64,000 nucleotides of DNA from assembly GCA_022605955.1 (NCBI GenBank), contig JAKCOZ010000002.1, forward strand, positions 71,466,783-71,530,782, in the 5' to 3' direction. A program made the translations under genes and the position numbers. A model generated the notes under the pieces. That model searched no databases. It saw nothing but the letters and a program-made list of their open reading frames with translations, and had not been told where the DNA came from. Positions within the stretch are counted from its first letter, which is position 1; the number at the start of each line of letters is the position of its first letter. The DNA is from Rallus limicola. Lineage: Eukaryota > Chordata > Aves > Gruiformes > Rallidae. Below, one piece after another: positions 12,801 through 24,217 of this stretch.

Positions 12801-15712
12801 GGTAGGGTTTAAACTGTGGCACTCAGTCATGTAGTTTATCTTGTCTGGATGGACAATAACTTACTAAACGGAGCAACTTGACAAGGCTGGTTTGCCTTAT
12901 GATACTACTAATACTGTTTTCTATTCAGAGGCTACACACCACCTACCTTCTTAATGCTGCTTTGTCTTTTGCTGTGGCTCCTACATTACAAGCTCAGTTT
13001 CTTCAGACGTATTACATTGTTTGAAAATGTCTATGCAATAATTCTTAGATCTGAAGAAGCATCTGGAAAATGTAATGGGGCAGAACTATCAGGATATTCC
13101 AGAAACTGGTTATGTTAGCAACAGGAGAAGAAATTCAAATCACTGCTTTGTATTCTGTAATGGATGACTTGTTCTGCAACAAATGTTAGCACCCCTGAGA
13201 TGGAGTGAGAGCCACTGCTAGATTGTATATTACTTCAAATTCTGTCTTGAAGTGTCTAGAGGAATAAAAAAAAAGCAGAAAAAATAAGAAATCCAAATGC
13301 TTTGTAGCACTGAAATATTTTCTAGAGGTTCTTGTGCCAGTCAAATGAATAGGACATGGCTTTCTTGTTTCATATGTAGAAAATAAGCAGTGACATTGGC
13401 ATGCTCTTTTAGTACAAAATCTTCCATCATAGAATACTACACGCCTGGCAAGAAAGGACAACAGTGAGTTTACTGCTCTGGTGATTCATCATACAATTTT
13501 AGGCCTACAGCTAAACCAGAAACTACCACATCCTCAACTGTAACTCTTTCATCCTTACCATCTAATTGAAACCTTCTGCAACTAAAAATAAATCATAAAA
13601 ATCTCCTATCCATATTATGAGATCCTGAAGGCTTCCAAGACTAATTGGCCCTCTGTTGGGAAACATGTGAAAATAAGAATGCTAAGTTTTTCCAGCAATA
13701 TTTTGGTAAGCCTGTAAGTTGGCTTTGAGAGGTGGTGTAATCTCCTATTATGTATCACTCAGGAGATTTGCAAGGAGAAACTAGATGGCTTAGAAAGGGA
13801 TAATATTTGACTGGAGAAAACGATATGGGAATACCGACAAAGTGGAGAATCAGTTATATAAAGAAAAGGGGTGTGGAGGGGTGTGGGGGAAAGAAGATAA
13901 AATGCAACTGGAATATAATATTTCATTTGAGAAAAACTGAACAAAAGACTCAAACTGCTAAATCTTAATGTAAACTTTCTGGGAAAATGCCAGTAGTTTT
14001 TTTGAGGTTTTTTTTTTTGCCTTTTATTTTTTTTTTTTTGGCAAGAATAACCTCTGACTTGCCCAAACTAAAATAATTCCAGTAATTAGAAGTTAAAACT
14101 GTTATTCTTGCTGCAAATAATAAGAAATTTTAAATGTCACTGTTGGTAGTATATATGTTTGCATATCATATCATATTATATAAAAGCCTATGCTGCAGAT
14201 ATAGATACAAAATGTGAATGAGCTGTAAATTTGATTTGAATAGTAGTTAAAATGATGTTTATTCTTTCATTGTGTTCATACAATACACCCAAAACATGAG
14301 ATTTTTAAATTGTTTTGTGAAACTCAAAATTGGACTGTGAAGGGCCACAGATGCAGAAGGCATAACCTGAAACACTTTAAAAAATTGGACTTCATACATT
14401 TAATTAATTTTTTAAGTAGGAAAAATATTTAAATTAAACTCTTAAATTTTGAATAAAACCTTCTAAGCTACAAGAACATGGATTCACATTTCTTTTTCTG
14501 AAAAGCCAGAAAATTAGAGGTTCTGAAGAGAAGAGGAGCCCACAATGATTTTGTACATTTTCTGATGATTTACTTCTCTTAGGTTTCAAAAATATTTGGC
14601 CAACCAATCCCTGTGATTTTCATATAAACTGAAGGGAAAAAGTTTGGCTGAAAAAACTCCCCTGAACCAGTACCAAACCTGCAAAGAGCTTTCTGTCATT
14701 AATTTATTCCTGCCTGTTTGCAGGAAATGCAACTCAAGTGTTTTAAAGCACTGTATCATTAACAGCAGCTTGTAGACATTGAGGCCATAAGAATACAAGT
14801 GGTAACAATATTTTGTACAGCAAAGTTTTACAAATTGAGATGAATTGTTTTGACTTTATATTTGAAATGTGAAAATGAACTAATGTATTTATTTTTCCCC
14901 TTTAGGCTATTTTAATCTCCAGTATTATATTATAGTGTGAGTATTAATGAAACTTTATTTGTATGTTAAGGAATATATTAGCAAAAGGAACGAATTTTAT
15001 AAACCATCATTTAATAACTTCTTACATTTTAATTTCATGGTGAATTCTTACATCTTCATTTCATGGCTGTTTCAAATTTTCATTCTGAATAAGAATGAAT
15101 GGAGACTCTGAAATAATGGAATTCTGGTTTTTAACAGGCCTTTTAAGCATTTTGTTAACATTTCCCTGTTGAAATTAGTAAGATGCCAGACAGATTCAAG
15201 AACAGAAACATGTATTAACATTTAATAAATAGTATACATGGTAATGAATGTTATTGGCTTCATCTGAAGATCTGAGCAATTATAAACATTTGAGAGGCAT
15301 AGGTAGGTTTATTAAAATATATCAAAATAACATTTTACAAGAAAACAACTTTTTATTTTTAGATTTTACATGACAGCATCCCTCAGTAAGAGCTAAGCTG
15401 CTCCGTAACCAGTCAGATAGCAGAACCAGACAATACTGTAGAATATATCCTCCATTTGTAGTTTTCACTGAGGAAGAAAATACCCTGTCAGTAAATCACA
15501 TCATACTGACAAATTGGTTTTCCACTTGATTGGTCTTATGGCTAAGGTATAGTCTGTGACAATATATTTATACAGGTACATAAACTGAATAATTTCATAG
15601 GGAAAGATTTAGAAGACACTAGCCCCTCTCGTGAGTTAAGGATTGCTTGATTTCAGTCTTTTGTACTTATCGTTTTCAGTGTAACAGCGACTTTAAAGAA
15701 AGTAACTACATG
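9857..15712. other. long unique AT-rich stretch
   Basis: These 5.9 kb hold nothing I can assign. There are homopolymer T runs near 14008-14018 and 14027-14039, a short CCCCCCACC run near 11380, and one small tandem duplication at 15021-15066. Frames reach only about 90 codons and lack recognisable domains. Part of the stretch could be conserved noncoding sequence, which cannot be judged from one sequence. Confidence 0.5.
15021..15066. repeat. 20-bp near-tandem duplication
   Basis: CTTACATTTTAATTTCATGG (15021-15040) recurs as CTTACATCTTCATTTCATGG (15047-15066). They match at 18 of 20 positions and are separated by 6 bp. Confidence 0.8.
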
Positions 15713-15758
15713 TGTGAAGGTCCCTTCCAACCCAAACTGTTTTGTGTTTTTGTGATGT
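15713..15758 (+). mobile_element. very short CR1 3' tail
   Basis: AAGGTCCCTTCCAACCCAAA followed by a degenerate CTGTTTTGTG / TTTTTGTGATG tail resembles the last ~45 bp of a CR1. It lies about 210 bp from an opposite-strand CR1, so the two 3' ends face each other. It is short, so the call is moderate. Confidence 0.65.
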
Positions 15759-15967
15759 GTAAGAGTGTGGAAGAATGAAACATCACTTGTCAGCAGTCTC
15801 TCCTGTGCAAACAGGAACCTGCTCTTCCCAGTCTGGTCTGCTGACAGGACAGCTCACAGACATGGAGGAGCAAATGCACGTTTTCCTCTATCCATCTGTG
15901 TGAGCATTTGAACCTTTGATTGTTTGTGGTAGATGCTGTCTCTTCTTTTAAGTCACAGTGTTAAAAT

Positions 15968-16440
15968 ATGTCATGGAATTGTAGAATAATTCATGTTGGA
16001 AAGGAACTCAGAAGGTTTCTAGTTCAGCCTCCTGTTCTTGCAGGATTAGCTGCTGGACCAGACCATGTTGTCCACAGCCATATCCAGTGGGGTCTGAAAA
16101 CTGTCAAGGGTGAAGACTGCACAATATTCCTGGAGAAAAACCTGTACTTGTGCTGAAATTTCTTTTTCCTTATGTCCAGTCCGATCTTCTCTTTTTTTCT
16201 GCTTATGACTATTGGCTTGTCCTCCTCAGTACTTCATCAATGTCGCTACCTTGTTGGTACTAAGGGGGTTGTTAGTGTCTTCTGAAGCCATCTTTCCTGC
16301 AGACTCAACAAGTTCTGTTCACTCAGACTCTCATCCTGATCATCTTGGTAGCTTTCCCCTGAACCCTTGCCTTTGTTGCAGTGGGGGCGACAAACATGGT
16401 TGTAATACTCCAGCGAGTGCAAATCCTCCCCCTTAACTGC
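15968..16440 (-). mobile_element. CR1 LINE fragment, diverged
   Basis: On the plus strand it begins with a decayed 3' terminus (ATGGAATTGTAGAATAATTC), then ATGTTGGAAAGGAACTCAGA and TCTAGTTCAGCCTCCTG. It continues through diverged CR1 body: TTTCCCCTGAACCCTTGC, then GGCGACAAACATGGTTGTAA and TACTCCAGCGAG, which correspond to the ORF2 end read in reverse. It is 5'-truncated near 16440 and runs to within 70 bp of the LTR at 16509. Confidence 0.85.
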
Positions 16441-16508
16441 TCCATTTCTTGTAGCTGGCTAGTGAACACTCTGGTCAGCTAGCTATTTTAAATCTTATTC
16501 ATGGTACC

Positions 16509-17095
16509 TGTTGTGGTTTCACCCCAGCTGTGGGCCGAGATCCACGCAGCTGCCTGCTCCTTAAAGTAAAAGAGCAGGAGAAAAGGGAAAAGGGGGGGAA
16601 AACAAGGGAAGGGAAAAGGAAGGGGCAAATAACTCCGAAACCAAGAAACTAAGAGGCCTGTGGGTTGGGATAAGGATAGTTTACTAAGATAACAGAAAAA
16701 TAAAATATAACAATGCTGACAGGACTTTAGAGCAAAAGAATATGAAACTATTGATACACAATGCAGTTTCTCACCGAACCACACAACTCAGGCCGCACCA
16801 CCCAGAGCCGTCCCGGAACCCGACCGTCCCCCAAGACCCTCGCGTCCTGGCCGCTCGCGTCCCGGAACCACCCCCACTTCTTCCTCCCATCAGCCCCCCT
16901 TTTTCCTGGGCAGGAAGTAATTGGCATGGAATACTCTCTTTGGCCCATCTGGGTCACCTGTCCTGGCTTTGACTGTCTGACTGCAACTAAAATCATCAGG
17001 GTGTTATCAGCACTGCTTTCATTTTAACTCCCAAACACAGCATTCCATCCGCTGCTACAAATGAAATTAACTCTATCCTGACTGAAACCAGGACA
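16509..17095 (-). mobile_element. solo LTR of an ERV, 587 bp, 5-bp target duplication GTACC
   Basis: Read on the minus strand it starts TGTCCTGGTTTCAGTCAGGA and ends GTGAAACCACAACA. GTACC lies immediately outside both ends (16504-16508 and 17096-17100). Such a 5-bp duplication is usual for ERVL-like (class III) elements, but some ERV1 also make 5 bp, so the class is inferred. The segment after the presumed promoter region is GC-rich with 12 CpGs between 16774 and 16864. The poly(A) variant AGTAAA lies at 16685-16680 (minus), followed by CTATCCTTATCCC as in the related LTRs. No clear TATA box sits where the 44.3-kb LTR has one. No gag, pol or env sequence is adjacent, so this is a solo LTR. 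Frames crossing it are not genes. Confidence 0.94.
16680..16685 (-). promoter_or_regulatory. LTR poly(A) signal variant AGTAAA
   Basis: The reverse complement of TTTACT lies just before CTATCCTTATCCC on the minus strand, in the same position as AGTAAA in the 41.5-kb LTR. Confidence 0.5.
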
Positions 17096-17100
17096 GTACC

Positions 17101-20100
17101 TTAACTCTTACAAGGCCTGGTAAAGAAAGCTTAGGTGTGTGATGCATAGTGGAAACTTCATTCACAATGCTTCTCCTAGGTCATCTCTGACCCGGAGAGA
17201 TTAAGACATTGACTGATCAGAACACTTTAGCATGCAGTTTACTTTTTGCTTCACTGAACAGCTTTGGAGATGCTTGGTGTTTTGGAGGCCTCTCTGAAGT
17301 TATGCTCCCACATAGAGTTCCAAGTCCAAGAAAAAAAAAAAAAAGCCTGAGCTGGATTCTCTGGATGCTGAAGCTGACACCATAACCACACAACCTTTTG
17401 CTTTCTTTTATTCAATCAAGGATCTTCCTACAATATCTGCAATTGTTGCTTAAGGACGATCAGTTTATTCCAGTTGATGACTACATACTGATTCTGCAAC
17501 TAAACCTGAATTTAAAGTAATGGGGTGCCATTACACCCAGCGATTATATTTTTAAATGAAGTTGTGCTACTAATTCATGCTTTGTGTGTTTAAAAGTGTT
17601 TATGCAGTAAGAATGTCAGAGCATCCTCTATGTGTTCTTTTGCTTCCAAAGCACTGAAGTAGTTCTGTGATTACAACCAGTACTTAATGATACACAGCGG
17701 CATAGTACATTAAAGAGATTTTATGGACTTCAATTATAGATCAACTAATCAGCAGAGAATGACAGAAAGGAAAGGGAATCTAGCCAAACACTAAACTTGA
17801 AGTACACATATTGCAAATCAATAATGTTTCAAATTAAACACTTACAGACCAAACATTCAATGATTAATAAAACAGACACATCTTACAATTAATTCAGTCT
17901 CTGAAAAGCACACAAAATACGTTAATACAGCTAAATTATTATGTTCTTTGCAGTTCCCAGTTGATAACTGTACTGTTTGTATACAAGGGTCTTTATAGTG
18001 TGTACAAAATGTAATTTAAATTCAGTAAATATTGTACAATTCAAGTACATAGCAACTCTGCCCTCCTCCCCCAGAAGATTCTAGGCAAAAAGAAATATCT
18101 ATATCATTTCCTTTGTTGCAGTTAAATAATACACAATGCTTACAGTTTTGCTTCTACATTATGAATGACTACCTCTTTGTCACCACATGAATGTGGAGTC
18201 TGAAACAATTCAGGAGACTGGGTTGGGGTTTTTTTCCCTTTCTGCACTTCAAGATTTCCTCTTCCCTTCAGTGTCACTATAAATGTTTATATGTCACACA
18301 AATAACTTCTTTAAAGCCTGGGGCTTAGAAGCAGCAGAAAAAGCAACACTATTGTGTGCTATTTAGATATATCCAAAAATATCCAGGGCATAATGTCTTG
18401 TCTATCTTATAATGCAGACATCTTGGCTGGACTTTAGCAACTGCAAAGTGTCTTCATTTTGTGATCTACTTTCTGCAGTGCCTCTGCAATCTCCTCAGAG
18501 CCTGCCTCCTTTAAGCAAGCTCCAGTCCTTTTCTGGAAATAGCAATTTTCTTTCCTTGTGCCATCTGCCATTAGACTAAAACAGTGGCCCAGAAGACATC
18601 ACCGTGTACTCACAGTGGCCTAAATCGTATGGGAATTGTGCAGTTCTTAGATGTAGAGCCTATCCTTCAGGACTCTTAATCTCAGCCAATCACTCAGTCT
18701 CAGATTAAAGGATTCCAAATTTCCATGCCAAATTATTTAATTTGCAATTATTATTATTTTCCTACATTTGTCTCTCTCAGATTCTTGACCACATTTGCAA
18801 GTGTACCTCAGCAACTCTGAAAGTTGGAAATATGCACCAAAACCTGACTGTTAAATAACCCTTTTACCTTACCATTCAGGGTGTTTCCTTAATGGGTGTA
18901 TGGCAGATATGTGTTATGGGGTGACAAAACCACAGAATGCCACTTGAACTTGCAACTTCCATTTGTCAGAACATCATGTCTAAAAAAAATTTTAGGTGTT
19001 TTTGTTTGGTTTGTTTATTAAAAAAATAATTTCACGTAAAATTAAAAAGAGAAATGGTACTTAATCCTGCCTGTTAAAGTCTGGTTTTAAAGACAGGTAT
19101 TAAAAATGCAGGGAAAAGAGAAACACAAGACAGAGGAATCTTGGCATTCACGCTCCTTCCTCCCTTCCTCTCTTTCTTTCTTCCCCTCTCCCTTTTACTT
19201 TTTACCCAGTCACCATCTTTTTTTTTCAAAGTAACAGAGGATGCAGCAGACATTTATGAGTTCTGTTCTTCAATCCACCTAAACAGTTTAACAGCAGCAG
19301 GAACTTGTAATAGGCAAAACAAGCAGTAGTTTATTGTAGGATATTCACTGCTGTTCTAGTGTAGGTGGTAGAGAACTGTATTTGTTTATTATTGTGGAAC
19401 TTTGAATTTTACTTTTAAAGGCATTTTGGGAAAAAAAAAAGGTAGCCATCTGTGCTTGAGCACACTTCCTTCTTGTAAAACATAACAGCTTATTTTGTTG
19501 AATGTTTGAAATACTTCTGTATTTTATAGAATTAATTTCTCACTGTATTCCTCTCCGTACATTTGGGAAAATAGAGATTTAAAGCAATATAAATTGCTAT
19601 ACCATTTGATTAATTTCATATTAAAAGACATGGGGACCAAAAGCTGGAGTTTCTTGCTGACATAAAGGCACCCACTCTTTTAGAAGGTCCTTGAGTAAAA
19701 ACTCCAACATCACAAACCACTGAGCAGTGGAAAGGTTTGAATCTTAGTGCAAAGTGGACTTTCAACTTTGCTGTTAGACTCTAATTTCACGGAGCCAGAA
19801 CAGTTAGAGTTTTGCCACAGGAGATTTGCATTCACACAGGCTTGTACTGCAGTTCCTGCAGGCTGTGCCACGCTCCACTGGTGCCCCAGAGGTTCCTTAC
19901 ATTCTGCTTTTGCTCGCAAGGCGCAGCTCCGAGGAACTGGAATGCCAAGGGCTTTAACGTAGCTGCACATTGTCACATGCTTGTATTTCCTTTGATAATC
20001 CAGTGATAGTACACACCACATTAAAACACAATTCTTTTCTTTTTCATGCCTGAGTAGATGCACTGACTCACTCCCTGAATAATGGCATCAGATCACATCC

Positions 20101-22334
20101 CCCCCAGTTGTCAGTGCAGTTTCTGTCTGGTGAAGAAAAACATCTTTCTGAAAGACCTGGTGTTCTGAACTAGAATAACATGATAAAAATACCATATTCT
20201 TGTTTCAGCTTTCTTAGGCCAATTGGAGTGAGAATGACACTGAGGTCTAAAATTAGAGCAGTATATATAATCTATATATAAGTTGGCAGAGAAACATTTT
20301 GCTGCTGCAAAAACATGTTTAATTTCAAGATGCATTTCCACATCACCAGAAAATTGTGACTGTATTGTTTTGGCCAACTGAATCAAGTTAGAATTATATG
20401 TGATGGGTGGAAGAAGAGAAAATAATTTCTTTACACAGTGTAAAGAGCACAAAAGAATATGAAGAAGTAGGAAAAGTCAAGAAATAAAGTTGGATCCTCT
20501 GTTGGTGGAAATAAAATTACTTCACTGATTTGGATGAGGTCTGTCTGATTACTTCAGCAGTGGAACCTGCTCTTGAATGGAGATTGTTGTTTAATTTCCT
20601 GGCATCATACAGAATAATTACCTAGGGAATCTCAAAGTGTCTCTATCAAAAACATGGGAATTAGCAAAGAGGAAAAGTTTGCATATCTAGCTTATCTCCC
20701 TGCCAATACAGACTTTGTCTCCATGGTATAGCATCTAAGTCGTTGTCCAGCTGTACTGGACACTGTACTGTATTTCACATGTCATTTGCTTCAAAACTAC
20801 GCCAGACAAAAATTTATGGTTCATTGGCAAAAGGGTTCCTTCCTTTTGGTAAGCACATACATAGAACGAACCATTTATAACCCTCTAGTGTTTTTATTCT
20901 CTGCCTTTCTGCTTTTTTTTTTTTTTCTGAAATAGTGACCAGCAGTTTTCTTCTCATTTTACTCTATTCAGACAGAGCTAGTTTTAGGTTTTTTGAGCAA
21001 TGGGAAGTTTGAACAGAATAGTAAGAAAAGCTTTCCAGGGTGGTAATTCAACTCATAAGTTGTCCTTTCTGAAGTAAATTTGCATTATCTGCCTTATGCC
21101 TAAGCAAACCACATACAGAAAAAGGTGGTCCCCCCAATCCTTCTCACTACAATTCTATTTGTGCATTTTATGTCCTTGTACAGAGTTACTGTGGCAGGCT
21201 CTTTGTACCTCTGAATTTAACTCAGGATTTGCCTCTTAATCTTTAGTGCCAAGGTTAACATCGATTGCTCATTAGTCATTCTTGACATGTATTTGGCTAA
21301 TTATATAGGCAAAGCTGGTAGAGAGAGGTTTTTTTATTATTCTAGGTAAGCTTTGGGCAGGGTTTAGCTTTAGCTTATTACCGTTATACATGTCTCTCTA
21401 TTTCATCATTAAAATTTCTAAATTATTCCATTTCCTTGAATGGTTTGTTGTATTTTTCTCCTGGAGACATGGATTGGCACAAGCCAACAGACAGACATAT
21501 CTGAATATTTTAAATACCATGATCAGCTGTGCCAAACTAGGAACTTACACATGAAATTATTGATGTCCTTTGGCACTTTAGAATGGAGAAAGAAGTCTAC
21601 ATTTCTTTTTCCTTTTCAAATCAAATTCCATTTGGTTTAACTTGTTTCTTCATTCCTTGCTATTCCTTCATTCATTGTTCTACTTGTGATGAACAAGCTC
21701 TGGTAAGGCACAGTATCAGTTCCCCTTCAACAATGGGCATGTGGAAATTCTACAGATTACAAGGCATGAGAAATAGTTGAAAAGCCACCGAGATGTGTGA
21801 GAACAGTCACCATGTCCCAAAGGACATAATGCCGTCTGCTCTCCCTCATGCCTGTCAGTATGGCTCAGTGACTGTGAACAAAATTATCAGGTGTGCTATC
21901 AGATGCCTTTTGGAGTACTTCCAGAAAGTTGGTTGCACTGCATGAATATGCTTGGCTCAGAGTTACATGGGTTCCTTGCTTGTGTCCAGATGGGAGGGTG
22001 AACACAGCATACTCTGATCCTATCTGTGTTCTGTTTTGCACAGCAGTCTGATGCACAAGAGAAGAATGGCTTTGTTTTCATCGATATATTCCTTAGAGCT
22101 TAATATATTGGTGTTTGCAAGAGTCAGCATCATGCAGTAATGCAATCAAAGTGCTCTTAATGCTCTTCATATCTTTATGGAAGTTGTGAAACAAGAAAAC
22201 AAACAAAAACTTCCCCTGGGACATCTCTCAGTTTATACACTGCTGCTTATTAGCATCCTTTGTTTGCTGCCCACTTGGAACCATACTCTACATGGCTGAG
22301 CTTTCTGACCTAACCTTGTATGAGTTTGTTCAGA
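17101..22334. other. long unique AT-rich stretch
   Basis: These 5.2 kb contain no recognisable gene, RNA or interspersed repeat. Homopolymers are present: A14 at 17331-17344 and T14 at 20913-20926. The longest frames (117 codons minus at 19710-20063 and 113 codons minus at 20111-20452) show no known domain. Confidence 0.5.
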
Positions 22335-22770
22335 CTATGGTGAATGGTCTGGAGGGGAAGTCTTACAAGGAGAGGCTGAAGTCGCTTGGTTTGTTCAGCC
22401 TGGAGAAGAGGAGGCTGAGGGAAGACCTCATCTCAGTCTATGGCTTCCTGATGAGGGGGAGCAAAGTGGCAGGCACCAATCTCCTCTTGTTGGTGACAAT
22501 GATAGAACCCAAGGGAATGTTATGAAGCTGTGACAGGGGAAGTTTGTGTTGGATGTTAGGAAGAAATTCTTTACTGAAGGGGTGGTCGTGCACTGGCACA
22601 GGCTGCCCAGGGAAGAGGTCACAGCCCTGAGCTGGGCTGAGCTCAAGAAGTGTCTGGACAATACGTTCAGTCCCATGCTCTGACTTTGCTGGGCCTGTGT
22701 GGAGCCAGGAGTTGGACTCAGTGGTCCTTATGGGTCCCTTTGAATTTAGGAGAGATTCTATGATTCCATG
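22335..22770 (+). mobile_element. CR1 LINE fragment with diverged body
   Basis: It begins inside ORF2 with GGTCTGGAGGGGAAGTCTTA, followed by GAGAGGCTGAAGTCGCTTGG and CAGCCTGGAGAAGAGGAGGC. In frame this reads [20 protein letters not shown], the usual CR1 ORF2 end. It continues through TTGGATGTTAGGAAGAAATT, CACAGGCTGCCCAGGGAAGA and GAGTTGGACTCAGTGGTCCT to a terminal ATTCTATGATTCCATG. The GGACTCAGTGGTCC tail differs from the other CR1s in the window, so it is a distinct subfamily. The 77-codon frame at 22292-22525 is this ORF2 remnant, not a gene. Confidence 0.93.
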
Positions 22771-24181
22771 AGCTTTTCATAACCCTACATAAATCTTGAC
22801 ATATTTTGTCTACTGTGTCCCCTCATCTACCTTGTTATGTTCTCCTTTTCCCTCTTCCTGAACTTTCCTTTTCCTTGCAAGTGGGTCAAACACAAGTATT
22901 TAATTCTAAATTCTTCAAGATTTTAAAAACTAGTACAATAGCTACCTCTGTCTGTCAAGAAGGCACTCTTAGAGCACCTTCTGATATGTAAAAGATGGTT
23001 TAAACACAACAAAAGCACCTTTAGAGTCAGGCCTCAGAGATGCAGAATAGTCATGGTCAGAACAAACTGAACTCTTGATCTAGACCCATATTTCATAGCT
23101 CAGCTAAATCACTGGTCTCAGGATCCTGACCAAGGCTCAATGAAAACGAATCTCACTGCAAGCCTCTTACCTATGTTCCTTTAGAGACTGCTACATCTGT
23201 CCACCATGTCCTCTTTTTAATCTGAAGAGTACACATTGTAAACTAGCTTCCTTCAGTAACCTGAAGTAATCCTGCCTTGCTGCCTGCAGTTACGTACTGA
23301 TGCTTGTGTTTGCAGTTGTTCTCTTCCTGCCTTTAATTTCTAGTTTGTGGTACTTCCAACAAAACAAGATAATGTTTAGCATCACCTTTTGCTCCTGTGT
23401 GTTCTCTTGGCTTGTCTTATGCAATGGTAGAATAATGGTTTCATCCATCCATAGGCAACTACTATTTCAACAGCTGTAGTATCTGGGAACAAATGGATGA
23501 TATGTGACTTATGTGATAATGTTGAGTACCAGTTCTGTATGTTGCTGACTGAAATCAAGACGATCTCATTGCCACAGGAAAAGGTAATGGGATGTGTTGC
23601 TTTGTCTGTGATTTCTGTCTTTATTTGTGCATTTCCATCATATGCTGTGTAGCCTGTATCATATCTGAGAAGTATTGGATTAATGAACACGTGTAATACA
23701 TGAGTACATAGGAAAACAATAAACAACAGAGTAAATAACAGAAGAAAAAAATGTTCTTTCAGAAGTAGGAAATGATTTGACAAAGCTGTAGCTAACCTTA
23801 AAAGTCATTAGACCAAAAAAACCTGTTACCTGAGGGAGCTCAGTAAAATCGTTAGCAAATTTATTCCTAACATTTTGAAGACAGTATTTAATTACTGAAG
23901 CTTTAAGTTTCATTGTTTGTAGAGATATATTGCGTACAAGTCAGTAGTTGATCTCAACCAACAGTGAAGACATAGAAAAATAATTCTTACTGCAATGGCC
24001 TTAAAATTGTTCTTCATAATGCTATATTCATTATCTCCATCATTACTGCAACATATTAAAATGGTCTGATGAGTTTCAGGGAGCAAAATACAATATAAGA
24101 GTATGGTCTCAGAAATACAGTGGGAAAATATTGCTATAAAGACTAGTTACATACACTTCTCAGGGTTGCTTCACTGACTGA
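22771..24181. other. unique DNA with the window's longest open frame
   Basis: I see no repeat. The minus strand has a 133-codon open frame at 23783-23382, the longest in the window. It has a hydrophobic stretch rich in L, F and V at about residues 12-35 and no recognisable family. A frame this long is within what chance produces in 64 kb of AT-rich DNA, so I do not call it a gene. Confidence 0.45.
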
Positions 24182-24217
24182 TTTTTTTTTTGTGGGGGGG
24201 GGGGGAGGGGAGTGGGG
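24182..24217 (+). repeat. T-run and G-run, potential G-quadruplex
   Basis: T10 (24182-24191) is followed by GTG and a 12-G run (24194-24205), then A, G4 (24207-24210), AGT and G4 (24214-24217). The G blocks are enough to form an intramolecular G-quadruplex on the plus strand. It is not in any recognised promoter. Confidence 0.85.

Noticed and set aside
17331..17344. A14 run as the tail of a processed pseudogene or poly(A) retroelement
   Set aside because: No coding-like sequence precedes it and no flanking direct repeat is visible. The same was judged for the A runs at 45531, 55870 and 57378 and the T runs at 5171 and 20913.
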